Assembly: GCA_030614305.1 (NCBI GenBank)
Contig: JAUWKH010000089.1
Span: 1-7,082, forward strand
DNA length: 7,082 nt
Source: Bacteroidota bacterium
GTDB taxonomy: Bacteria; Bacteroidota; Bacteroidia; Bacteroidales; JADFUO01
Reading direction: 5' to 3'
Shown here: one piece after another, positions 1 through 6,512 of the stretch
Layout: every line of letters begins with the position of its first letter
Numbering within the stretch: the stretch's first letter is position 1
Position numbers and translations under genes: made by a program
The notes under the pieces: model-generated
The model's database searches: none
Seen by the model: only the letters and a program-made list of their open reading frames with translations
What the model was told of the DNA's origin: nothing

Positions 1-101
1 AAAATAATTCAAAGTGTGCGAAACCGAACTATTTATGTTCATTATTAAACATTTTATACATATTTTTACACACTAAAATTGATTAACAATTTTGATAAGA
101 T

Positions 102-130
102 ATTGATTTGCTTTACACAAGAAATATTTG
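102..130 (+). promoter_or_regulatory. Possible Bacteroidota-type promoter for the DUF5687 gene
   Basis: ATTG at 102-105 and AATATTTG at 123-130 are separated by 17 bases. Each differs by one base from the Bacteroidota primary sigma consensus (TTTG near -33, TAnnTTTG near -7). Transcription would start around 137-140 and give a leader of about 45 bases before the ATG at 183. The region is very AT-rich, so a chance match is quite possible. Confidence 0.35.
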
Positions 131-182
131 CACAATTATTGCTTAATCAACCTACTTAGTCAATTTAAAAACAAATAAAATT

Positions 183-1664
183 ATGGTAAAATGGTTTATT
201 CGTCACCAATTTAAACAATCGTTCAGGTCAACGATTTGGCAAAAAAATCTTATTATAAATATTATTCTCGGTTTTTTTGTTTTTATCCTCATCCTCGAAG
301 TATTAGTCGGGGGAATTTATCTCGCTAACAAATGGCAGGAGATTTTTCCCGATTCTGATCCTGTCTTAAAATTCAATGGTTTTATTGGCTATTATTTTGC
401 TTTTGCTTTTATTTTAAGATTCTTTATGCAAAATGTGCCGACACTTGCAATCCAGCCATATCTGCACTTGCCTGTAAAAAAATCTTCATTGATTAATTAT
501 GTGCTAATTAAATCTTTCCTGAGCTTTTTTAATTTTTTACCATTATTTTTTATTATCCCATTTGCAATTTTTCAGCTTAGTCAGTTTTATCCCTTATCAA
601 CAGTTTGGGTGTGGCTTTTATCAATAGTCATGTTAGTTCTTTCCAATAATTTACTGATTGTCTATCTTAAAAAACAATTAGTTGCCAATGCCAAAATAGT
701 AGGTTTTTTCGGGTTGTTTATAGCTGCACTGCTTTTACTTGATTATTTTAAAATAATTTCATTTTCCGGGCTTTCAACTAAAGCTCTTGGGTACATACTT
801 GATTATCCGTATTTTATTATTATACCTGCTTTAATATTTATTTTTCTTTATTGTTTAAACTATTTCTTTTTACGATCACATTTATATCCCGAAGAGATCA
901 GTGCAAAAAAAGGAAAGAAAACCGATGCGATTTCAAAAATCAAATACCTGCAAAGTCTTGGAATTACAGGCGATATTATTGCTTTGGATATGAAATTATT
1001 TTGGCGTAATAAACGTACAAAAACAATTATTTATATGACGCCGTTATTTTTACTTTATGGCTTGTTTTTCTATCCACAGGAAGTATACAGCGAAGGTTTC
1101 GGATTTTTAATATTTGTCGGGATATTTATGACCGGCGGACTTATGCTAAATTACCTGAATTATGCTTTCAGTTGGGAAGGCAGGTATTTCGACAACATTC
1201 TGACAAGTAATATTGATATGGAAAAATATATACGTGTAAAGTTTATTATAGCACTGTTAATTTGCACTTTAAGCTTTATCTTAACTATTCCTTATGTGTT
1301 GTTCGGAGTTAAAATATTATTTATCAATTTTGTTACCTTTCTTTTTAATATTGGGGTATTATCTTTTGTATTACTATATAATGCCACGCTCAACAAAAAA
1401 AGCATGGACTTAAGTAAAGGAGCTACATTTAATTACCAGGGAATGGGAGCATCAAACTGGCTTGTCTTGTTACCTGCATTTTTACTTCCGATATTCATCT
1501 ATTTACCTTTTAATTATTTTGGAGTTCCTTATACAGGATTAATAGTTATTGGATTATTAGGAATTTCCGGATTATTATTTAATAAATCAATATTAAAAAT
1601 AATTACAAAACAATTTTATAAACGAAAATATATTATGGCTGAAGGTTTTAGGGAGAAAGGATAA
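183..1664 (+). CDS. DUF5687 family multi-pass membrane protein, probable ABC-2-like transporter permease
   Basis: A 493-residue, strongly hydrophobic protein with about twelve predicted membrane segments by eye (roughly residues 24-48, 66-86, 108-130, 142-161, 171-192, 209-230, 282-297, 305-325, 350-372, 378-400, 427-447, 450-468). A charged cytoplasmic-looking linker lies at 232-280. The organisation suggests two six-helix halves, as in ABC-2-type permeases. Recognisable family-like stretches are the N-terminal WFIRHQFKQSFRS, QPYLHLPVKKS (91-101), DMKLFWRNKRTKT (269-281) and FSWEGRYFDNIL (329-340). I recognise it as the Bacteroidota DUF5687 family, which usually sits beside an ABC ATPase; here one follows at 1825. 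The inferred role is the membrane half of an inner-membrane exporter; the substrate is unknown. The start at 183 follows an A-rich leader and precedes the first hydrophobic segment, so no longer start is needed. Assignment is from memory of the family, not a search. Confidence 0.82.
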   Translation: MVKWFIRHQFKQSFRSTIWQKNLIINIILGFFVFILILEVLVGGIYLANKWQEIFPDSDPVLKFNGFIGYYFAFAFILRFFMQNVPTLAIQPYLHLPVKKSSLINYVLIKSFLSFFNFLPLFFIIPFAIFQLSQFYPLSTVWVWLLSIVMLVLSNNLLIVYLKKQLVANAKIVGFFGLFIAALLLLDYFKIISFSGLSTKALGYILDYPYFIIIPALIFIFLYCLNYFFLRSHLYPEEISAKKGKKTDAISKIKYLQSLGITGDIIALDMKLFWRNKRTKTIIYMTPLFLLYGLFFYPQEVYSEGFGFLIFVGIFMTGGLMLNYLNYAFSWEGRYFDNILTSNIDMEKYIRVKFIIALLICTLSFILTIPYVLFGVKILFINFVTFLFNIGVLSFVLLYNATLNKKSMDLSKGATFNYQGMGASNWLVLLPAFLLPIFIYLPFNYFGVPYTGLIVIGLLGISGLLFNKSILKIITKQFYKRKYIMAEGFREKG

Positions 1665-1753
1665 AAAACAGGAATTGTGGAGTGATGGAATGATGAAAAT
1701 TAAAAAATTGGCAAATGACTATATTATTATGGGTTGCGGATTGCCGAAATAAC

Positions 1754-1774
1754 TTCAAACATCAAACTTCAAAC
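1754..1774. repeat. Three-unit heptamer tandem repeat (WTCAAAC) in the permease-ATPase gap
   Basis: The units are TTCAAAC (1754-1760), ATCAAAC (1761-1767) and TTCAAAC (1768-1774), in perfect 7-base register with one varying base. The rest of the 1665-1824 gap holds a weak 8-base pair of units, AGTGATGG (1681-1688) and AATGATGA (1689-1696), and no open frame or clear terminator. The CAAA core matches the arrays in the 2527-2878 gap. Confidence 0.7.
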
Positions 1775-1824
1775 GTATTCATTTTAATTCCGATTTTATA
1801 ATAATCTACAAAAAGCATATAAAC

Positions 1825-2526
1825 ATGATTGAATCTAAAGAATTGACAAAAAATTATACTGGAATAACAGTTTTAAATATTCCGGATTTAAAAATAAAAA
1901 AGGGTGAAAGTTTTGGATTGGTAGGAAATAATGGTGCAGGAAAAACAACATTTTTCAGATTGATACTTGACCTGATTAGACCAAATTCAGGAGGAGTATG
2001 GATAGACAATAAAAATGTTGCAAAAAGTAATAACTGGAAATCATTTACAGGCTCTTATCTTGACGAAGGATTTTTAATTGATTTTCTTACCCCTGAAGAA
2101 TATTTTGATTTTGTTGGTAATACCAAAGGTTTGTCAAAAGGCGATATTGATGATTTTTTGAAAAACTATGAAGAATTTTTTGACGGACAGGTATTGGACA
2201 AAAAAAAGTACATCCGCGACCTGTCTGCAGGTAATCAGATGAAAGTGGGGGTAGCAGCAGCTTTGATGGGTAATCCCGAAATACTTGTGCTTGACGAACC
2301 TTTTAACAGCCTTGATCCCTCAACACAAATACGCTTGAAAAATATATTAAAAAAGCTTAAAGAAAAAAATAATGTATCAATATTAATATCAAGTCACGAT
2401 TTGAACCATGTTACAGAAGTTTGCGAACGAATCGTTGTGCTTCATGAAGGTGATATTGTGCATGATATTCAAACCGATAAGGACACACTTAAAGAACTTG
2501 AAAAATATTTTGCAGTGCTCGATTAA
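1825..2526 (+). CDS. ABC transporter ATP-binding protein, partner of the DUF5687 permease
   Basis: A 233-residue single nucleotide-binding domain of normal length. Visible motifs in order: Walker A GNNGAGKTT (34-42), signature LSAGN (133-137) in place of the usual LSGGQ, Walker B ILVLDEP with Asp157 and the catalytic Glu158, D-loop SLDP (162-165) and switch His191 in SSHD. All residues needed for ATP hydrolysis appear present. The Q-loop region reads SYLDEG (77-82), with Asp/Glu where glutamine is normal. There is no membrane segment, so it needs a separate permease, and the DUF5687 protein encoded 160 bases upstream is the obvious partner. It would power transport, most likely export, of an unknown substrate at the inner membrane. 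The ATG at 1825 follows an A-rich stretch and gives a standard N-terminus (IESKELTKNY). ATPase identity is certain; the pairing is inferred from context and from the family's usual neighbourhood. Confidence 0.93.
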   Translation: MIESKELTKNYTGITVLNIPDLKIKKGESFGLVGNNGAGKTTFFRLILDLIRPNSGGVWIDNKNVAKSNNWKSFTGSYLDEGFLIDFLTPEEYFDFVGNTKGLSKGDIDDFLKNYEEFFDGQVLDKKKYIRDLSAGNQMKVGVAAALMGNPEILVLDEPFNSLDPSTQIRLKNILKKLKEKNNVSILISSHDLNHVTEVCERIVVLHEGDIVHDIQTDKDTLKELEKYFAVLD

Positions 2527-2602
2527 AATAAGAGTATTATAAGTATATTTGTAGATTAAATAGTGTACGTCAATAAAGTCCGATAGTTTAAATAAATATT
2601 AA

Positions 2603-2762
2603 AAATCACAAATGACAAGCACCAAATCTCAAAACTTGTCCGTATGGATAAATTACAATGTTCGAAAATTCAATAACCAAAACAGTTTCATAGTTTTTTT
2701 GAACATCCATACGGACAAGTTTTGATCATTGATATTTGGAATTTATTTGTCATTTGTGATTT
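2603..2762. repeat. Long imperfect inverted repeat (MITE-like or palindromic intergenic element)
   Basis: The outer arms at 2603-2618 and 2747-2762 are exact 16-base reverse complements (AAATCACAAATGACAA on the left). The inner arms at 2629-2649 and 2705-2725 are exact 21-base reverse complements, with core ACTTGTCCGTATGGAT. Between outer and inner arms the spacers are 10 and 21 bases, so the outer part pairs with a bulge. A further imperfect match (TGTTCGAAAA at 2659-2668 against TTTTTTGAAC at 2695-2704) extends towards the 55-base central loop. There is no transposase and no obvious target-site duplication. RNA read through it could fold into a strong hairpin. It could be a miniature mobile element, a dispersed palindromic repeat or a small structured RNA; the sequence does not decide between these. 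Confidence 0.8.
2607..2634. repeat. Left heptamer array (NNCAAAT units)
   Basis: Four consecutive 7-base units in register: CACAAAT (2607-2613), GACAAGC (2614-2620), ACCAAAT (2621-2627) and CTCAAAA (2628-2634). The second and fourth are degenerate. The array lies in the left half of the inverted repeat and overlaps the start of its inner arm. It is in the opposite orientation to the array at 2745-2772. Confidence 0.6.
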
Positions 2763-2772
2763 GTTATTTGGT
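2734..2772. repeat. Right heptamer array (ATTTGNN units)
   Basis: Four units in perfect 7-base register, ATTTGTC (2745-2751), ATTTGTG (2752-2758), ATTTGTT (2759-2765) and ATTTGGT (2766-2772), keep an invariant ATTTG. A fifth unit, ATTTGGA (2734-2740), is separated by a partial four-base ATTT. The reverse complement of the unit is NNCAAAT, the same motif as the left array. The last base is shared with the palindrome that begins at 2772. Confidence 0.78.
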
Positions 2773-2789
2773 CCCGATAGCTATCGGGA
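2772..2789. repeat. Perfect 18-bp palindrome TCCCGATAGCTATCGGGA
   Basis: The two nine-base halves are exact reverse complements with no spacer. It is GC-richer than its surroundings. From memory, this CCCGATAGCTATCGGG core recurs between genes in many Bacteroidota genomes. It is followed by TTATTTC rather than a T-run, so it is at best a weak terminator. With no loop it may act as double-stranded DNA, for example as a dimeric protein site, or as a dispersed palindromic repeat. Confidence 0.75.
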
Positions 2790-2878
2790 TTATTTCAAAA
2801 TTTGTTTGGCTTTATGGACAGGCACTTTTTATATAATTAATACTGTTCTTGTAAACCCCTTAATAATTCTCTATTAAA

Positions 2879-5323
2879 ATGTCTCTTATTCAAAAAATAT
2901 TGCTGATAATGTTTTTTTGTGTTAATCTGCTAACCTTTGGCCAGGATTACTCAATTTCAGGAAACGTTATTGATTCCAAAACCAAAGAACCCCTTGCATT
3001 TGTAAATATTATTATCAATGATGGGAACTACGGCGGTACAACTGATATTGACGGAAAATTTCAATTAAATTACCAGCAACCCATTAAATCATTAAAACTT
3101 AGTTATGTTGGTTACGAATCAAAGACATATCTTATAACTGATGATCAGGTAAATATTTTAATCGAACTTGAAAGAAATGATATTCTGCTTCCTGAAATAG
3201 TGGTCTTTCCCGGTATAAATCCCGCTCATCGTATTATTAAAAATGTAATTACAAACAGGGATTTGAATAACCCAGAGAAACTTCATTCATTTTCCTATAC
3301 TTCCTATGATAAAATGATATTTACTGCAGATATTGATTCAATACTTAAAAAAGATACTTCATTGCTTGATACTTCAGAAATCAAAATAAAGGATTTTTTT
3401 GACAGGCAACATATTTTCCTGATGGAAACAGTAACCGAGCGAAAATTTCTATATCCTGATAAAAATCACGAAAAGGTTATCGCAACAAGAATATCAGGTT
3501 TAAAAGACCCTATCATTGTTTTTATGATATCACAAATGCAATCTTTTTCATTTTATAATGAAATTATCAGGATATTCAGTAAAAACTATATCAATCCCAT
3601 AAGTAAAGGCAGCACCAATAAATATCTTTTCCTGCTTGAAGATACTACCTACACTGAAAATAATGACACAGTTTTTATTATTTCATACCGTCCGAGAAAA
3701 AACACCAATTTTGACGGAATGAAGGGTATTCTCTCAATAAATTCAAATGGTTGGGCAATACAAAATGTAATTGCTGAACCGGCAAATGAAAAAATCCTGA
3801 CAAAAATAAAAATCCAGCAGATGTATGAAATGATTGACGGAAAACAATGGTTTCCCGTACAATTAAATACTGATATTATTTTTGGCAGTATCGGAGTCTC
3901 GGATGGTAATAAAGCATATAAACTAATGGGAATCGGTAAAAGCTATTTAGAGGATATCGTTCTGAATCCCGAACTGATCAGGAAAGAATTTAACAATATT
4001 GAAGTTGAAGTTGAAGCAGATGCTCATAAAAAGCCGGAAAATTTCTGGAATACATATCGTAAAGACAGTCTTAACGAGAAGGAAATTAAAACATATCATT
4101 ATATTGACAGCATAGGTAAAGCAGAAAACTTTGATAAGTTAACAAAATCCTTTGAAACACTTATGACAGGCCGTATTCCATGGGGATATTTTGATATTGA
4201 TATTAACAAATTTGTAAAATATAACAGCTACGAAGGATTTTCACTGGGTCTTGGCTTACACACCAACGACAGAATTTCAAAATTTATTAAAGTCGGCGGA
4301 TACTGGGGATACGGCTTTAAAGATAAAACCGCTAAATATGGAGGAGATATTAGTTTTTTACTTCATCGCAATTCTGAATTTGAAGTAAAATTTGATTATT
4401 TTAATGATGCTGTTGAAAGCGGCAGAGTTAGCTTTTATGATGATAACAAAGAATTAATTAGCACTGATAATTTCAGAAGATTATTAATAAAAAGAATGAA
4501 TAAAACCGAACATTATCAGGCGGCATTAAGTTTCAGGGCGTTAAGGTATATGAAACTGAATGTTTCACTTAGCCGGTCATTTAAACAAGCTTATGGAAAT
4601 TATAAATACGGATTAAAAGAAGATAATGTTACAGTACTAGTTGATGAATTTAATTTTACTGAACTAGCGGTTGGATTCCGGTATGCTTATAAAGAAAAAT
4701 TCCTGAGAACAAGACGCGCAAATATTTCATTAGGTACTAATTATCCGATATTATGGTTTCAATATACAAAAGGTTTTAACAATCTCTTTAACGGAGAATT
4801 TGCTTACAACCGCTTTGACCTTAAACTTGAAAAATCGTTTTATTTTAAATATTTAGGAAAATTATCTTTTAGTGTAATGGCGGGTTACATTGACAGTTAT
4901 CTACCATATTGCAATTTATACAATGGAAACGGAAGTTATCGCAAGTTCACGATTTTTGCATCCAACAGTTTTGCAACCATGCAGATGAACGAATTTCTTT
5001 CAAACAAATATGTGGCACTATATTTTACTCATAATTTTGGGAAATTACTTGTTCACTCCAAATTTTTTCATCCCGAAATTGCAGTTGCTGCCAATATTGG
5101 CTTCGGTTCATTAAACAATAAGGGCATGCATTTTAATACTGATATCAAAACAATGGAAAACGGATATTATGAAAGCGGATTGTTACTTAATAATTTAATT
5201 AACATAAGGCTGTATTCTATTGGTGCCGGTGTTTATTACCGGTATGGTCCTTATTCTTTTGATAAAGTCTCTGATAACTTTGCATGGAAATTCACAATAA
5301 CTTTTCCATCCTTAAAACCCTGA
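2879..5323 (+). CDS. DUF5686 protein with N-terminal carboxypeptidase-regulatory-like domain; probable outer-membrane beta-barrel
   Basis: An 814-residue exported protein. Residues 1-21 form a signal peptide (hydrophobic run ILLIMFFCVNLLTFG, cleavage probably before Gln22). Residues 25-99 are a CarboxypepD_reg-like beta-sandwich, with the typical SGNVIDSKTKEPLAFVNI start, TTDIDGKF (54-61) and LSYVGYES (74-81). The remainder, from about 105, matches my knowledge of DUF5686. It includes a soluble-looking part to about 430 and then a region of alternating aromatic and polar residues, such as SYEGFSLGLGLHTNDRISKF (450-469) and KVGGYWGYGFKDKT, that looks like outer-membrane strands. The C-terminus FAWKFTITFP resembles a final barrel strand. 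No TonB box or plug domain is seen, so it is not a SusC-type receptor. The family has no function I can name; it probably acts in the outer membrane. Length is usual for the family and the frame is intact. It stands alone after a 352-base gap. Confidence 0.87.
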   Translation: MSLIQKILLIMFFCVNLLTFGQDYSISGNVIDSKTKEPLAFVNIIINDGNYGGTTDIDGKFQLNYQQPIKSLKLSYVGYESKTYLITDDQVNILIELERNDILLPEIVVFPGINPAHRIIKNVITNRDLNNPEKLHSFSYTSYDKMIFTADIDSILKKDTSLLDTSEIKIKDFFDRQHIFLMETVTERKFLYPDKNHEKVIATRISGLKDPIIVFMISQMQSFSFYNEIIRIFSKNYINPISKGSTNKYLFLLEDTTYTENNDTVFIISYRPRKNTNFDGMKGILSINSNGWAIQNVIAEPANEKILTKIKIQQMYEMIDGKQWFPVQLNTDIIFGSIGVSDGNKAYKLMGIGKSYLEDIVLNPELIRKEFNNIEVEVEADAHKKPENFWNTYRKDSLNEKEIKTYHYIDSIGKAENFDKLTKSFETLMTGRIPWGYFDIDINKFVKYNSYEGFSLGLGLHTNDRISKFIKVGGYWGYGFKDKTAKYGGDISFLLHRNSEFEVKFDYFNDAVESGRVSFYDDNKELISTDNFRRLLIKRMNKTEHYQAALSFRALRYMKLNVSLSRSFKQAYGNYKYGLKEDNVTVLVDEFNFTELAVGFRYAYKEKFLRTRRANISLGTNYPILWFQYTKGFNNLFNGEFAYNRFDLKLEKSFYFKYLGKLSFSVMAGYIDSYLPYCNLYNGNGSYRKFTIFASNSFATMQMNEFLSNKYVALYFTHNFGKLLVHSKFFHPEIAVAANIGFGSLNNKGMHFNTDIKTMENGYYESGLLLNNLINIRLYSIGAGVYYRYGPYSFDKVSDNFAWKFTITFPSLKP

Positions 5324-5345
5324 TTAGAGTTTTCGTAAAGAATGC

Positions 5346-5375
5346 TATGACTTTTAAAAAAATATTTTATCTTTA
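5346..5375 (+). promoter_or_regulatory. Possible Bacteroidota-type promoter for the AI-2E family gene pair
   Basis: TATCTTTA at 5368-5375, followed by CAG, differs by one base from TAnnTTTG. TATG at 5346-5349, 18 bases upstream, differs by one base from the TTTG element. Transcription would begin about a dozen bases or fewer before the ATG at 5393. The gap from the previous gene is only 69 bases, so readthrough from the DUF5686 gene is also possible. Confidence 0.42.
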
Positions 5376-5392
5376 CAGCAAATCTTAAAACT

Positions 5393-6472
5393 ATGTTTCA
5401 AAAATATCGTTTATTCTTCTACATCTTAATAATCCTTGCTGTAGGATTTTTAATGTGGTTTTATTCTGCAATAGTAATTTATATTTTAGTAGCTGCGGTA
5501 CTTTCAATTATCGGGCAGCCATTGGTTCAATTATTTGATAGAATTAAAATTCCACATGTATTGAGTGCCTTATTGGCATTATTAATAATGATTGTTTTTT
5601 TTCTTTCCATTTTCGCGATCTTCGTGCCATTATTTATTCGGGAAGCTGAAATGATATCACAGCTTAACCTTGCTGCCATTGCTGAAGAATTTAAGGAACC
5701 TTTAAAGGAACTGAAGGAGTTATTAGTAAGGTATAATATAATGGGAGCTAATGAATCCTTAGCACATTATCTTGGTCAACGGCTGGAATCTATAGTAAGT
5801 ATTGCAACATTCTCGGGTATTATTAAACATATATTAAGTGAAACAGGAGTATTTTTCGTTGGATCATTTTCAGTTGCATTTATTACATTTTTCTTTTTAG
5901 AGGACAGAAATTTATTTAAAAATATTATTTTGCTTTTGGTAAATGAAAAATATCATGATAAAACCCAAAGGGTATTATCCAAATGCAAAAAATTATTACA
6001 ACGATATTTTATCGGATTAATATGCGATATTACTTTAATGATGACCCTTATAAGCATTGCAATGACCTTATGGGGGGTACATAATGCCATGCTTATCGGA
6101 TTTTTTGCCGGTCTTGTTGTCATAATTCCTTATATCGGACCAATGATAGGGCTAACACTGGCAGTGGTCATTGGTGTTACAAGTGCTTTAAGTGTTGATG
6201 TTCATATTTTAATACTTCCACTTGTTTTAAAGATAGGTTTAACATATTTTATAATTAATGCCTGCGACGGATTGATTTTTCAACCGCTGATATATGGAAA
6301 AAGCGTTAAAGCAAGCCCGCTTGAGATATTCCTTATACTTCTGATATCAGGGACAACAGCAGGATTTAAAGGTATGATGATTGCAATACCTACTTATACA
6401 TTTATCAGGATTGTTGCTAAAGAATTCCTGAGCCAGTTCAGGGCAGTGAAAAAACTAACTGAAAACATTTAA
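5393..6472 (+). CDS. AI-2E family transporter (PerM/YdiK/TqsA-type), first of a tandem pair
   Basis: A complete 359-residue inner-membrane protein of normal length for the family. Hydrophobic segments lie near 8-43 (two), 56-82, 153-175, 205-229, 232-262, 271-291 and 308-343, fitting the usual eight-helix plan. An amphipathic, charged stretch at 83-150 links the third and fourth helices. Family hallmarks seen are QRYFIGLI (203-210), IIPYIGPMIG (244-253), FQPLIYGKSVKASPLEIFL (296-314) and GFKGMMIAIP (324-333). The family name comes from E. coli TqsA, linked to autoinducer-2 export. Other members act in ion exchange or cell-envelope roles, so the substrate here is not known and AI-2 should not be assumed. 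The gene starts 69 bases after the DUF5686 stop and is followed 40 bases later by a paralogue, suggesting cotranscription with it. The ATG at 5393 aligns with the start of that paralogue (MFQKY against MLKKY), which supports the chosen start. Confidence 0.93.
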   Translation: MFQKYRLFFYILIILAVGFLMWFYSAIVIYILVAAVLSIIGQPLVQLFDRIKIPHVLSALLALLIMIVFFLSIFAIFVPLFIREAEMISQLNLAAIAEEFKEPLKELKELLVRYNIMGANESLAHYLGQRLESIVSIATFSGIIKHILSETGVFFVGSFSVAFITFFFLEDRNLFKNIILLLVNEKYHDKTQRVLSKCKKLLQRYFIGLICDITLMMTLISIAMTLWGVHNAMLIGFFAGLVVIIPYIGPMIGLTLAVVIGVTSALSVDVHILILPLVLKIGLTYFIINACDGLIFQPLIYGKSVKASPLEIFLILLISGTTAGFKGMMIAIPTYTFIRIVAKEFLSQFRAVKKLTENI

Positions 6473-6512
6473 CTTGCAGGGAATTTTAAAATTTACACCA
6501 AAACTTTTCGTT

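Larger units (their letters stand above)
2527..2878. other. 352-base intergenic region rich in repeats
   Basis: No coding frame is supportable on either strand. From left to right it holds a short AT-rich stretch after the ATPase stop, a palindromic element of about 160 bp (2603-2762) with a 7-bp-period array inside each end, an abutting 18-bp perfect palindrome (2772-2789), and an AT-rich leader before the ATG at 2879. The leader contains TTTG (2805-2808) and TATAATTA (2832-2839), 23 bases apart, which is too loose a match to call a promoter. The hairpins may separate the ABC genes from the downstream gene, but none has a proper T-tract. Confidence 0.7.

Noticed and set aside
1..86. Short open frames at the window start that might be the tail of an upstream gene (15 codons to 48, or 27 codons to 86)
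   Set aside because: Both are very short, compositionally like AT-rich intergenic DNA, and carry no recognisable C-terminal motif.
75..93. Small hairpin AAAATTG-ATTAA-CAATTTT as an upstream terminator
   Set aside because: The seven-base stem is almost all A/T, has no T-tract after it, and such matches are expected by chance at this base composition.
2629..2725. Inner 21-base inverted repeat as an intrinsic terminator of the ATPase gene
   Set aside because: The loop is 55 bases, the stem is far longer than usual and the 3' side is followed by TCATTGATATTTGG rather than a run of T, so a terminator call is not supported, although an effect on transcription is possible.
2879..5323. TonB-dependent receptor (SusC-like) or metallocarboxypeptidase
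   Set aside because: The N-terminal sandwich domain is shared with those families, but no plug domain, TonB box or zinc-peptidase motif is visible.
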